55,938 nt of DNA, taken from Bacillota bacterium. Its GTDB lineage: Bacteria; Macinerneyibacteriota; Macinerneyibacteria; Macinerneyibacteriales; DSCS01. Location of the stretch: contig DSCS01000029.1 of assembly GCA_011048995.1 (NCBI GenBank), forward strand, positions 69,942 to 125,879. Direction: 5' to 3'. The notes under the pieces were generated by a model. That model made no database searches. It saw only the letters and a list, made by a program, of their open reading frames with translations, and had not been told where the DNA came from. Numbering within the stretch: position 1 is the first letter of the stretch; every line of letters begins with the position of its first letter. A program made the position numbers and the translations under genes. Positions 43,012-52,023 of this stretch are shown here, piece after piece.

Positions 43012-43931
43012 TGCGTCTCATATTTATGGGAACAAGCGAATTCGCCCTGCCCTCCCTTGAAAGGCTGGCCGGAGAGCATGAGGTCGCCGCTGTCTTTACC
43101 AAGGCGGACAAGCCGGCCCACCGGGGTATGAAAGTCAAAAAAGGGGTTGTAAAGGCCTGGGCTACGGAGCATGGTATCCCCGTTTTCACGCCTTCCCGAC
43201 TGAAAGCCTTTGAGGCTGCCCGCTGCAGAGAGATCGCCCCGGACTGTATCGTCGTTGTCTCTTACGGGTTGAAGATCCCCCTGGAGATCCTCGATATCCC
43301 CCCTCTGGGAGCTGTCAATGCCCATGCCTCTATTTTGCCTAAATATAGGGGCTCTTCGCCTGTGAACGCAGCGGTTCTCAATGGAGAAAAGAAGAGTGGG
43401 GTCACCGTCTTCAGGCTGAATGAAGAGTGGGATGCCGGGGATATTCTCCTCACAAAAGAGATCACACTGGACGAGCGGGAGACAGCTTCTTCGCTTTGGG
43501 ATAAACTGCGCCGCCTTTCAGCCGAAGCTCTTTCAGAAACACTGAATTCCATGGATGAGATCACCCCTCTCCCACAGGAAGAGGGAAAAGCGACCTTTGC
43601 CATGAAGATCTCAAAAGAGGATGCGCGTATTTCCTGGGAAAGCGATGCCCCTGGGGTCGACCGCTATGTGCGGGGATATTTTTCATGGCCCGGAGCTTTT
43701 ACGACTCTGGAAGGGAAGACGGTAAAGATCCTTGGCGGGTGTCCTGCGGATGAAGAACACAATGTTGCCCCGGGGACGATCCTGGAGGTGGATCCCGATA
43801 AGGGGATCAAAGTCGCCTGCGGGAAGGGGGTCTTTTATATCACCGAACTGCAGATGGAATGTAAAAGAGCCATGTCATTCAAGGATTTTCTCAACGGATG
43901 CCCTTTATGTGCAGGAGAGCGGTTTCTCTGA
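43011..43931 (+). CDS. fmt: methionyl-tRNA formyltransferase
   Basis: 306 residues from ATG 43011, which shares a base with the def stop (TGATG). MRLIFMGTSEFALPSLE opens the formyltransferase domain, AVNAHASILPKYRGSSPV contains the catalytic Asn and His with the folate loop, and EEWDAGDIL the catalytic Asp. A C-terminal OB domain binds initiator tRNA. It ends the housekeeping operon. A perfect palindrome TTTCCCGGGAAA at 43952-43963 follows, but no T-run. Confidence 0.96.
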   Translation: MRLIFMGTSEFALPSLERLAGEHEVAAVFTKADKPAHRGMKVKKGVVKAWATEHGIPVFTPSRLKAFEAARCREIAPDCIVVVSYGLKIPLEILDIPPLGAVNAHASILPKYRGSSPVNAAVLNGEKKSGVTVFRLNEEWDAGDILLTKEITLDERETASSLWDKLRRLSAEALSETLNSMDEITPLPQEEGKATFAMKISKEDARISWESDAPGVDRYVRGYFSWPGAFTTLEGKTVKILGGCPADEEHNVAPGTILEVDPDKGIKVACGKGVFYITELQMECKRAMSFKDFLNGCPLCAGERFL

Positions 43932-43989
43932 AGGGTTTATCTTTTAACGGATTTCCCGGGAAAAATTGAATAAAAAGCAAAATCCCCCC

Positions 43990-44017
43990 TTGACATCAGG
44001 GGAAGTGTCCCTATAAT
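43990..44017 (+). promoter_or_regulatory. consensus promoter of the TetR-exporter operon
   Basis: TTGACA at 43990-43995, 16 bases, TATAAT at 44012-44017. The spacer contains an imperfect inverted repeat (AGGGG/TCCCT, 43998-44012), a suitable place for autorepression by the TetR protein encoded next. Confidence 0.85.
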
Positions 44018-44071
44018 CCAAAAAGGAAACTAATTATACGCAATAAGTGTGAAACGTGAAAGTGAGGGGAT

Positions 44072-44656
44072 ATGAACCGTCAGCTAAGGACAAAAGAAAA
44101 GATCAGAGCTGCCGCCGCAGATCTCTTTATACGGCATACTGTCAGCCGGGTGACAGCAGACGAGATAGCTTCTTATGCCGGGATGAGCAAGAAGACTCTG
44201 TACAACCACTTTTCTTCAAAAGAAGAGCTTGAAAGCGAGGTCTTTCTTCATTTCATCCACGATATCCGTCTTCAGATAGGACGGTTGGCTGAAGAAGATA
44301 CGGACTTTCTCCATAAGCTTCAAAACCTTATGCGGATCATCACTCATGTCACGGGGATACTCAGTGACAGGCTGATCGAGGACCTGCAGCAAAACAAAAG
44401 GGAATTGTGGAGAATGATCGATGAGGAGAGGCATATAAGTTTTGTCGAAGGGGTCACTCCGATTTTCCGCCAGGGACAGCAGCAGGGGTTCATCAGAAAT
44501 AACATCGATATTCCCTTTGTTATGGAGATGCTCTATCAGAATATCCGTATCATAAGCGATTCTGAATTTATCCGTTCCAGCAGCCGCTCTCTTTCCGAGC
44601 TGGCTCCGCTGATGCTTGACATCTTCATGAATGGGATCATGGAAAAAGGGAAATAG
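44072..44656 (+). CDS. TetR-family transcriptional regulator
   Basis: 194 residues. The N-terminal helix-turn-helix is clear: KIRAAAADLFIRHTVSRVTADEIASYAGMSKKTLYNHFSSKEEL (about 9-52, long stretch given by position). The C-terminal ligand domain is helical and not assignable. As the first gene of an operon encoding a tripartite exporter, it is very likely the local repressor, released by an exported compound; CecR beside YbhGFSR in E. coli is a comparable arrangement. Confidence 0.9.
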   Translation: MNRQLRTKEKIRAAAADLFIRHTVSRVTADEIASYAGMSKKTLYNHFSSKEELESEVFLHFIHDIRLQIGRLAEEDTDFLHKLQNLMRIITHVTGILSDRLIEDLQQNKRELWRMIDEERHISFVEGVTPIFRQGQQQGFIRNNIDIPFVMEMLYQNIRIISDSEFIRSSSRSLSELAPLMLDIFMNGIMEKGK

Positions 44657-44669
44657 AGAAGGAGGAAGC

Positions 44670-45539
44670 ATGAAGGCCACAGGTATTTTACTCTTTACAG
44701 CGCTCCTGTTCCTGATATCAGGATGTGCGGGGTCTGGGAATGCTGTCTTTTCGGGGACATTTGAGGCTGAAGAGGTGGATGTCAGCGCTTTGGGAACCGG
44801 AAGGATCGTCGAAATAATGGTAGAAGAGGGAACACAAGTCAAAAAAGGAGAAGACCTTCTGGCTGTGGATCATGAACTTCTCTCTCTTCAACGGGACCAG
44901 GCGCGGTTTGCTCTGGCATCACTTGGAGAAAAGATCAAAGGGCTTGAAAAGAACCTGGAAACGGCCGAGGTGAATTTTGAACGGGTCAGTCGTCTCTATC
45001 AGGAGGGAACTCTGTCTAAAGCCAGGTACGATGAAGCAGAGAACGCCTATGTGGGAGCAAAAAGCGCTTTTCAGGGAGCCCTGATGGATGCAGAGAGGCT
45101 CAAAAAAGAGGCCGCTGTCCTAGAAAAACAGATCAGAGACAGCATTGTCAAAGCTCCCCGGGAAGGGACGGTCACGGAGATCCTCTATAAAGAAGGAGAA
45201 TATGTCAGGGCAGGAAGTATCGTCCTGAGCCTTGCTGACCTGCGTACCCTGGATATCAGGTTTTATGTACCGGAAAAGGACCTGGAGATGATACGCGTCG
45301 GAGCTCCGGTGGAGATCATCCCTGACGCCATGCCGGATGCGGTTTATCGGGGGAGGATCACGACAGTTGCCCGGGAATCGGAATTTACCCCAAAGAATGT
45401 CCAATCAAAAGACGAGAGGGTCCTCCTTGTCTATAAGGTGGAGGCTGAAGTAGAGAACAGCGACGGGAAATTGAAAAAGGGGATGAATGGTGACATCATT
45501 ATCCCCGTTAAGGCGGAGGATGATGAAAGCAGTCATTGA
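44670..45539 (+). CDS. HlyD-type membrane fusion lipoprotein
   Basis: 289 residues from ATG 44670 (GAAGGAGG upstream). The signal peptide ends in the lipobox FLISGC, so it should be anchored by lipid on the periplasmic side. The biotinyl-like half motifs are VSALGTGRIVEIMVEEGTQV and IVKAPREGTVTEILYKEG, flanking a coiled-coil hairpin (about 85-165); a beta-barrel domain follows (RTLDIRFYVPEKDLEMI). It bridges the inner-membrane permeases and TolC. It resembles YbhG. It overlaps the next gene by 17 bases. Confidence 0.92.
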   Translation: MKATGILLFTALLFLISGCAGSGNAVFSGTFEAEEVDVSALGTGRIVEIMVEEGTQVKKGEDLLAVDHELLSLQRDQARFALASLGEKIKGLEKNLETAEVNFERVSRLYQEGTLSKARYDEAENAYVGAKSAFQGALMDAERLKKEAAVLEKQIRDSIVKAPREGTVTEILYKEGEYVRAGSIVLSLADLRTLDIRFYVPEKDLEMIRVGAPVEIIPDAMPDAVYRGRITTVARESEFTPKNVQSKDERVLLVYKVEAEVENSDGKLKKGMNGDIIIPVKAEDDESSH

Positions 45540-46449
45540 CATAAAAGGCCTCAGATTCAGTTACGGAGAGGTACAGGCTCTTGACGGCGTCTCCTTTGAT
45601 GTAGGCGAAGGAGAGATGTTCGGTTTGATCGGCCCGGATGGAGCAGGGAAATCCACGCTGATTAAAATCCTTTGCGGGATCCTCAAAGGATATGAAGGAG
45701 AGGCCGCTGAACTGGGAGAGGATTTAAAAACAGGGGGAGAGTCCATTAAATCCCGTCTTGGATACCTTTCTCAGGAATTCAGCCTTTACAGCGATCTCAC
45801 TGTGGAAGAAAATATGTCCTTTTTCGCTGAGATCCATCAGATCAGGGATTTTCCCCGTCGCCGCCGGGAGCTGCTGGATTTTACACGGATGGCCCCTTTT
45901 CGTAACCGTAAAGCCGGGGCCCTTTCAGGCGGGATGAAAAAGAAGCTGGCCCTGGCCTGTACCCTGATCCACTCTCCCTCCATCGTCTATCTGGATGAAC
46001 CCACAAACGGGGTGGACCCTGTCTCGCGCAGAGAGTTCTGGGAGATCCTATCCGAACTTCTCAAGACGGGGGTGACGGTATTTATGACGACGCCCTACAT
46101 GGATGAAGCTGAACGCTGTTCTCGTGTGGCTTTTCTGAACGAAGGGAAACTCCTCACGGTGGATCATCCCTCTCTTATGAGGAGCCGGTTCCCCTATGAG
46201 GTCTTTGAGTTGATTCCGTCACCTTCGAAGGATGCCGGAGAAATACTCGAAAAATGGCCCGGGATCCGGGATGTCCAGAGCTTTGGGGAGAGGCTTCATC
46301 TCTATTTTCTGAAGGATAAAGCTCCTGATGCCCGCAGCCTCATCTCGCAGTTTAAGGAAAAGAAGGTCTACAGCCGCGGGGGCCGCTATATCTCTCCGTC
46401 ATTGGAAGATGTCTTTATCAACTATCTCGATAAGGGAGGAGAACAATGA
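45523..46449 (+). CDS. ABC transporter ATP-binding protein (exporter subunit 1)
   Basis: 308 residues; of two tandem ATGs the second (45523) has the better spacing from GGAGG. Walker A GPDGAGKST, signature LSGGMKKKLALA, Walker B IVYLDEPTNGVDPVSRR. The switch region reads MTTPYMDEAERC, where a conserved His is replaced (usually TTHYMDEA), so ATP hydrolysis by this site may be weak. The C-terminal tail ends in PSLEDVFINYL as in drug-export ATPases. It corresponds to the first half of the double ATPase YbhF. Confidence 0.92.
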   Translation: MKAVIDIKGLRFSYGEVQALDGVSFDVGEGEMFGLIGPDGAGKSTLIKILCGILKGYEGEAAELGEDLKTGGESIKSRLGYLSQEFSLYSDLTVEENMSFFAEIHQIRDFPRRRRELLDFTRMAPFRNRKAGALSGGMKKKLALACTLIHSPSIVYLDEPTNGVDPVSRREFWEILSELLKTGVTVFMTTPYMDEAERCSRVAFLNEGKLLTVDHPSLMRSRFPYEVFELIPSPSKDAGEILEKWPGIRDVQSFGERLHLYFLKDKAPDARSLISQFKEKKVYSRGGRYISPSLEDVFINYLDKGGEQ

Positions 46450-47768
46450 AACGGTTTATCACTTGTCTTGCAGTCTTCATCTTCTCTGTCTTTATGATCT
46501 CGGCGGAGCCGATAGAACTGACAATACGTCAGGCCCTTGAAAGGGCCTTTGACCGGGATCTGGGCTACCAAGCAGCGAAAAAGGATGTCCTGATCAGTGA
46601 AGCCCGGGCCGGGCAGGCTGCTGGAGATCTCTGGCCGTCGATCACAGTCGAGTCTTCCCTCTTTCTTACCGATGAAAAAGAGGCGTACACCCTTTCTCTG
46701 CCCCTTTCCTCAGAAGAGGTAGTCATTGCACCCGAGACGGATCGATTGCAGAAAAACAGTATTACCCTTGTCCAGCCTCTTTTTGCCGGAGGGACACTTG
46801 TCAGCAAAAAGGCTTTCTTCCGTACAGGAATTAAAATATCAGAAAGCCGGCTCAAGGAGACGGCAGGTGATCTTGCCTTGAGGGTCCATGAGCTCTATTG
46901 GTCCATGGCAAAACTGGACAACGGGGAAAAGGCCCTTGAAAAAACACGTGAACTTGTCCTTGCACATATGAAGGATGTGGAGACTTTTTACAACGAAGGG
47001 CTGGCTACCAAAGTGGATCTGTTGAGAGTGAAAGAACGTCTTTCCCGAATCGACCTGGAGATCATAGAAAACAAAAACCGGCTTGAAAAGACGGCCCTTC
47101 AGCTTAAGAATATCCTGGGCCTGGACGGGGGAGAGAGGATCATAACAGTCTCTTCTGTAGAAGAGATAGCCGGGAACCTTCCTTCGGAGAGTCTATGCGT
47201 GGAAACAGCTGGGAAAAGCAATGATTCTCTCAGGGAGGCGCGTTTTGCCGTAGAGGCTGCCCGTTATCAGAAAAGGATGGTTCGCGGAGATCTTTCTCCC
47301 AAGGTTGCCTTTGTCGCTGCGTATCATTACGATAAGCCAAATTCTTCTCAGCAGCCTCTCCTGGATACTTATCAGGAAAGCTGGGAAGCGGGGCTCTCTC
47401 TCTCTTTTGATCTCTTCTCCGGAGGGAAGAGGTTCGCGCGGGTTACAGAAGCTTCGTTGTCCGAAGAACGCAGCATCCTGATATACGAAAAATTGCGGCG
47501 GAACCTGGAAAGCTATGTCAGGGCTCATTACCGGGATTATGAAGCACAGGGGCTGACACTTGAAGCAGCCCGGCGGAATTTTGAAGAAGCAGAAGAGAAT
47601 TTCAGAATGACAAGGTCTCTTTATCTGGAAGGAATGGCTGTCAATACTGATGTCCTGGATGCTGAAGCGGCCTATACCGAGGCTCAGATCCGTGTCTTGA
47701 ATGCAGCTGTGGACAAAGAACTGGCCCGGCTCAGGCTTTTGAATATCATGGGAGTCCTGGAAAGATGA
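46446..47768 (+). CDS. TolC-family outer-membrane efflux protein
   Basis: 440 residues. Signal peptide MKRFITCLAVFIFSVFMISA. The mature part has the two TolC repeats: ELTIRQALERAFDRDLGYQAAKKD, the coiled stretch with GLATKVDLLRVKERLSRIDLEI, and the second repeat LYLEGMAVNTDVLDAEAAYTEAQIRV. It forms the outer-membrane channel and alpha-barrel tunnel of the exporter. Its gene overlaps both flanking ATPase genes by 4 bases (ATGA), so the pump stoichiometry is probably tuned by coupled translation. Confidence 0.93.
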   Translation: MKRFITCLAVFIFSVFMISAEPIELTIRQALERAFDRDLGYQAAKKDVLISEARAGQAAGDLWPSITVESSLFLTDEKEAYTLSLPLSSEEVVIAPETDRLQKNSITLVQPLFAGGTLVSKKAFFRTGIKISESRLKETAGDLALRVHELYWSMAKLDNGEKALEKTRELVLAHMKDVETFYNEGLATKVDLLRVKERLSRIDLEIIENKNRLEKTALQLKNILGLDGGERIITVSSVEEIAGNLPSESLCVETAGKSNDSLREARFAVEAARYQKRMVRGDLSPKVAFVAAYHYDKPNSSQQPLLDTYQESWEAGLSLSFDLFSGGKRFARVTEASLSEERSILIYEKLRRNLESYVRAHYRDYEAQGLTLEAARRNFEEAEENFRMTRSLYLEGMAVNTDVLDAEAAYTEAQIRVLNAAVDKELARLRLLNIMGVLER

Positions 47769-48691
47769 GAAGTGAATCAGCTGTCACCGTCAAAGGGCTT
47801 TGTAAAAGGTTCGGTTCCTTTACAGCCGTAGACCATATCGATTTTACGGTACGAAAAGGAGAGATCTTTGGTTTTCTGGGAGCCAACGGTGCCGGCAAGA
47901 CGACTACGATCCGGATGTTATGCGGCCTTCTTCGCCCTTCTGAGGGGGTCGGAAAGGTAGCAGGATTTGATATCATGACAGACACAGAGATGATCAAGAC
48001 CAGGATCGGCTATATGTCCCAGAAGTTTTCTCTATATGATGATCTCACTATCATGGAGAATATCTCTTTTTTCGGCGGATTGTACGGATTATCAGCCAGG
48101 GAATTGGGAAAAAGGGGGAGGGAGGTCATAGAGTGGGCCGGCCTGGCGGGGATGGAGCGGCGCATCACCTCTACCCTGGCGGGAGGGTGGAAACAAAGGC
48201 TGGCCCTGGGGACAGCCCTTCTTCATGAACCGGAGATCATCTTCCTCGATGAACCCACAGCCGGTGTCGATCCCGTCTCCAGAAGAAATTTCTGGAAAAT
48301 TATTCAGGAGATCGCACATCGGGGTGTGACAGTCTTTGTGACGACCCATTACCTGGATGAAGCGGAATATTGTCATTCGATCAGGCTGATGGATAGAGGG
48401 CGGATCATAGCCGCCGGAGCTCCCGAAGAGCTCAAAAAAGAGGTCATTACCGAAAAAATGTATCAGATGGAGACAGATCAGCCTGCAAGGGCCGTGCATA
48501 TTCTGAAAACCCTTCAGGATATTTCCGGAGCTTCTCTCCTTGGGATCAAGATAAACATTCTAACGGATCTCCCGGAGCAGGAGTTGAAACAGATGGTCTT
48601 AGAGAAGATGAGCGCTGAAGAGATCCGTGTGGAATCTCTGGAGCCTGTGGACCCTACCCTGGAAGATGTCTTTATCAGGCTCATCAAATAA
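47765..48691 (+). CDS. ABC transporter ATP-binding protein (exporter subunit 2)
   Basis: 308 residues. Walker A GANGAGKTTT, signature LAGGWKQRLALG (a Trp-containing form seen in YbhF-type ATPases), Walker B IIFLDEPTAGVDPVSRR, switch His in VTTHYLDEAEYC. All catalytic residues are present, unlike the first ATPase. The tail VDPTLEDVFIRLIK is typical. With the first ATPase it should form a heterodimer, the equivalent of one fused YbhF. Confidence 0.93.
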   Translation: MRSESAVTVKGLCKRFGSFTAVDHIDFTVRKGEIFGFLGANGAGKTTTIRMLCGLLRPSEGVGKVAGFDIMTDTEMIKTRIGYMSQKFSLYDDLTIMENISFFGGLYGLSARELGKRGREVIEWAGLAGMERRITSTLAGGWKQRLALGTALLHEPEIIFLDEPTAGVDPVSRRNFWKIIQEIAHRGVTVFVTTHYLDEAEYCHSIRLMDRGRIIAAGAPEELKKEVITEKMYQMETDQPARAVHILKTLQDISGASLLGIKINILTDLPEQELKQMVLEKMSAEEIRVESLEPVDPTLEDVFIRLIK

Positions 48692-48701
48692 GGAGAATAT
48701 C

Positions 48702-49808
48702 ATGGGAAGAATCAGAGCGGTGGTAAAAAAGGAGATGAAGCATATCGTCAGAGACCGGCGTTCCTTCAGCCTTCTTGTCATTATCCCTCTCTTTATGCTG
48801 GTCCTTTTCGGCTTCGCCCTCAACTTCAATGTCACAGAGGTGCCCATGGATGTGATAGACCGGTCACAGAGCTCCGAAAGCAGGCTTCTGATCGATAAAT
48901 TCGTACAATCGGGCTATTTTAAGGTACGACGCTTCTTGCCGGACGAGAAAGAGGCTCTTGATGCCATGTCCCGGGGGGAAAGTGTGCTTATCCTCGATAT
49001 TCCCGGAGACTTCAGTCACAACCTTCGAAAAGGCATTGAGAGTGATGTCGGCCTTTTTTTTGACGGAGTGGATACCAATACCGCTACAGCAGTCATGAGC
49101 TATGCGGAGAATATCATATCGCTTTTTAACCGTGAGAGGGCCGGAACGGCTCCGGATTCAGCAGGGATCGACTTCAGACCTCGAGTCTGGTATAATCCCG
49201 AGCTCAGCTCCCGGGTCTTTCTGATTCCCGGACTCATCGTCTATATTCTCATGATCATCACAGTGGTCTCCACATCGCTGACCATTGTCCGGGAAAGAGA
49301 GGAAAGGACCATCGAGCAACTCATCGTCTCCCCCCTGGGGTCTATGGAGCTTATTCTGGGGAAAGTGGTCCCCTATATGATTCTGACCTTGGGAAGTGCC
49401 CTTGCCATCATGGCTTTTGGATATCTGATTTTCGGAGTCGGCGTCAAGGGTAGCCTGCTTCTTCTCTTTTTAAGTATGGCAATCTTTCTCACTGTGGGTG
49501 TCGCCACGGGGATCCTTATCTCGGCGATAGCCGATACACGACAATTCGCTTTTCTTCTGGCTGTTCTTTTTACCGTCCTCCCCACCTTGCTGCTTTCCGG
49601 TTTTGTCTTCCCGATCCGCAATATGGCTCCATTTATACAGGGAATCACCTATCTGGTCCCTGCCCGTTATTTCACTGAGATCATCCGGAATATCTATATC
49701 AAAGGCGTGGGTTTCGAGACATTCTGGGGCGAGTTTTCCGTGATGACCCTGATGGCCGCAGGCCTTCTTTTTATCAGTATCCGGAAGCTCAGATCACGTT
49801 TATCATAG
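48702..49808 (+). CDS. ABC-2 type permease (exporter subunit 1)
   Basis: 368 residues from ATG 48702 with AGGAG upstream. An N-terminal amphipathic segment and helix (KKEMKHIVRDRRSFSLLVIIPLFMLVLFGFAL), a large extracytoplasmic domain (about 45-175, including FDGVDTNTATAVMSY) and five C-terminal helices with the family's REREERTIEQLIVSPLGSMELILGKVVPY. This is the YbhS/YbhR architecture. It exports drugs, lipids or other hydrophobic compounds through the HlyD-TolC conduit. Confidence 0.92.
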   Translation: MGRIRAVVKKEMKHIVRDRRSFSLLVIIPLFMLVLFGFALNFNVTEVPMDVIDRSQSSESRLLIDKFVQSGYFKVRRFLPDEKEALDAMSRGESVLILDIPGDFSHNLRKGIESDVGLFFDGVDTNTATAVMSYAENIISLFNRERAGTAPDSAGIDFRPRVWYNPELSSRVFLIPGLIVYILMIITVVSTSLTIVREREERTIEQLIVSPLGSMELILGKVVPYMILTLGSALAIMAFGYLIFGVGVKGSLLLLFLSMAIFLTVGVATGILISAIADTRQFAFLLAVLFTVLPTLLLSGFVFPIRNMAPFIQGITYLVPARYFTEIIRNIYIKGVGFETFWGEFSVMTLMAAGLLFISIRKLRSRLS

Positions 49809-49816
49809 GAGGGAAA

Positions 49817-50941
49817 ATGACGCGTCTTTTTGCTTTTATCAGAAAAGAATTCCTGCAGTTTAAACGAGACCCGAAGATGCTGGCTATGAGCATCCTCTCT
49901 CCTCTTCTTCAACTGATCCTCCTGGGGTATGCCGCAAGCTTCGATATCTCGCATATTCCCACAGCTGTCTGGGACCGGGACGGAAGCGCGATGAGCCGTT
50001 CTTATATCGATGCTTTTCAGGCGAGTGATGCTTTCAAAGTGCTTAGCCCTCTTCAGAGCCGTGAAGAACTTGTGCGGCGCCTTGACACGGGGGAAGCCGC
50101 CCTGGCTCTTATCATCGAAGAAGGTTTTCAATCTCATATTCTGGCGGGAGAGTCACCAAAAGTGGCCGCTCTGGTGGACGGAACAGACACCAATACGGCG
50201 ACCTCAGGACTCTTCTACTCAGGGGAGGTCACTAAAAGCTTTGTACAAAGATCGAGAAAACCCCCACTTACTTCTCTCATGACTCATAAGGCGGGGCAGG
50301 TTGTGCCCCGGATGCGTGTGACGTTCAACCAAAGTCTTGAAAGCCGGTACTTTCTGGTTCCGGGGATCCTCGGGCTTGTCCTCATGATCATCACCATGAC
50401 CCTGACATCGTTGGCTATTGTGAAAGAGAAAGAGAAGGGGACTTTGGAACAGGTGATGGTGACCCCTGTAAAAGGCTGGGAAGTCATCCTCGGGAAGCTG
50501 ATACCCTTTGCAGTCATCGGAATGATCGATGTTCTGCTGGTCATCGGCGCAGCGGTATTTCTTTTCGGGATACCCTTGAAAGGAAGCCTGGCCCTTCTAC
50601 TGGCGCTCTCCTTCCTCTATCTCTTAAGTATGCTGGGATTGGGGCTTTTTATCTCAACGATCTCCCGGACCCAGCAACAAGCTATGCTTACCGCTGTCTT
50701 CTTTATCATAACACCCATGGTCTTTCTCTCGGGGTTTATTTTTCCGGTCCGCAATATGCCGGAGGGGATTCAACTTGTGACACCCCTCCTGCCTCTTAAA
50801 CACTATCTGGAGATCATCAGGGGTATTTTTTTAAGAGGAGCGGGGATCCGGCAGCTTTGGGCTCCGGTGTCGGCTCTTGCTGTTCTCAGCCTGGGTATCT
50901 TTTCAGTGAGCCTTCTTCGGTTCAGAAAATCATCGGAATGA
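49817..50941 (+). CDS. ABC-2 type permease (exporter subunit 2)
   Basis: 374 residues, paralogous to the preceding permease and with the same topology: RKEFLQFKRDPKMLAMSILSP at the N-terminus, VDGTDTNTATSGLFY in the external domain, KEKEKGTLEQVMVTPVKGWEVILGKLIPF before the membrane bundle. The two permeases should heterodimerise. It is the last gene of the exporter operon, followed by a 140-base gap. Confidence 0.92.
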   Translation: MTRLFAFIRKEFLQFKRDPKMLAMSILSPLLQLILLGYAASFDISHIPTAVWDRDGSAMSRSYIDAFQASDAFKVLSPLQSREELVRRLDTGEAALALIIEEGFQSHILAGESPKVAALVDGTDTNTATSGLFYSGEVTKSFVQRSRKPPLTSLMTHKAGQVVPRMRVTFNQSLESRYFLVPGILGLVLMIITMTLTSLAIVKEKEKGTLEQVMVTPVKGWEVILGKLIPFAVIGMIDVLLVIGAAVFLFGIPLKGSLALLLALSFLYLLSMLGLGLFISTISRTQQQAMLTAVFFIITPMVFLSGFIFPVRNMPEGIQLVTPLLPLKHYLEIIRGIFLRGAGIRQLWAPVSALAVLSLGIFSVSLLRFRKSSE

Positions 50942-51020
50942 ACATACGAATTTTCTGACAAGCCCCCGAGTCTTTCAGGATACTCTTCCATTCATTTTTC
51001 CCACACCTTCTCCATACTGT

Positions 51021-51049
51021 TTGACATCATTACAATCCCCTGATAAAAT
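51021..51049 (+). promoter_or_regulatory. extended -10 promoter of the nqr-like operon
   Basis: TTGACA at 51021-51026, 17 bases, TAAAAT at 51044-51049 preceded by TGA (extended -10). It gives a leader of about 25 bases before the first gene. Confidence 0.8.
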
Positions 51050-51081
51050 AGAGGAAACTTCATTCTTTTAAGGGGGACAGG

Positions 51082-52023
51082 ATGGCAGAAGGAAAAAAGA
51101 TCATCCAGAAGCAGAAGCCTATGCGGACTGTGCTTACGGGACTGACCCCCGCGGTGGCCGCTTCTGTCTATTATTTCGGATGGAGAAGCCTGGTGCTTCT
51201 CTTTGTCGTCACTTTTTTCGGATTTTTAACAGAGTATATCTTTGACAGGTTTTATAATAAGCCTGTCACTGAGGCGGTCTTTGTCACCTGTGTCCTCTTT
51301 GCTCTTTCCCTTCCGCCTACACTGCCTTACTGGATGGCCGCTCTGGGGATCATCTTCGGCCTGGTCTTCGGGAAACTGGCCTTCGGCGGGTTCGGACGCA
51401 ATGTCTTCAACCCCGCTCTGGTGGGTCGTATTTTCCTCTATATCAATTTCGGTAACGCGATGACAGGGAAAGGGGCCTGGCTTGACCCCGACGGGACTTT
51501 CCCCGCCGGCCTGGTACGGTTTACTCTGGACAGTATCAGCGAAGCCACTCCTCTCAGAGCTCTTGCTTCGGGTGGCTCTGTTGCGGTGAAGGATCTTTTT
51601 TTAGGGAACACAGGAGGATGCCTGGGAGATACGGCGGCTTTTCTTCTTATTATGGGAGGGATCTATATCCTCTGGAAAAAAGCCGCCAATTACCGTATTG
51701 TCACCGGGGTCCTGCTGGGTTTTCTGGCGATGAACGGTAGCTTGTGGCTGGCAGGCCTGACTTTTGATCCCCTGCGGGGGCTGTTGGCCGGAGGTTTTTT
51801 GCTGGGAGCTTTCTTCATGGCCACCGACCCTGTCTCAGCAGCCCAGACGAACAGGGGACGGTGGATATACGGGATCCTTATCGGGGTCTTGTCCGTTCTC
51901 ATCCGGGTATTCTCCAATTGGCCGGAAGGGATCATGTTTGCTATTCTCCTGGGAAATATGTTCGCTCCTATCATCGATTATGCCCTTTCTGCCCGAAAGA
52001 GAAAGGGGGAAGGCCATGCCTGA
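51082..52023 (+). CDS. NqrB/RnfD family subunit
   Basis: 313 residues with about nine to ten membrane helices. It opens with MRTVLTGLTPAVAASVYYFG and has GGFGRNVFNPALVGRIFL and the flavinylation motif ISEATPLRAL, where Thr156 should carry covalent FMN. AGGFLLGAFFMATDPVSA follows near the C-terminus. The length matches RnfD better than NqrB (about 410), which has an N-terminal extension missing here, while the downstream genes are of the Nqr type. It belongs to the sodium- or proton-translocating core. Starts behind AAGGGGGA. Confidence 0.88.
   Translation: MAEGKKIIQKQKPMRTVLTGLTPAVAASVYYFGWRSLVLLFVVTFFGFLTEYIFDRFYNKPVTEAVFVTCVLFALSLPPTLPYWMAALGIIFGLVFGKLAFGGFGRNVFNPALVGRIFLYINFGNAMTGKGAWLDPDGTFPAGLVRFTLDSISEATPLRALASGGSVAVKDLFLGNTGGCLGDTAAFLLIMGGIYILWKKAANYRIVTGVLLGFLAMNGSLWLAGLTFDPLRGLLAGGFLLGAFFMATDPVSAAQTNRGRWIYGILIGVLSVLIRVFSNWPEGIMFAILLGNMFAPIIDYALSARKRKGEGHA

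Noticed and set aside
43952-43963. TTTCCCGGGAAA palindrome as terminator of the fmt operon
   Set aside because: Perfect but short, with no loop and no T-run after it; at best an operator-like site.
50942-51081. A remnant of nqrA upstream of the nqr-like operon
   Set aside because: The 140-base gap has no frame with NqrA-like sequence; it holds only the promoter.
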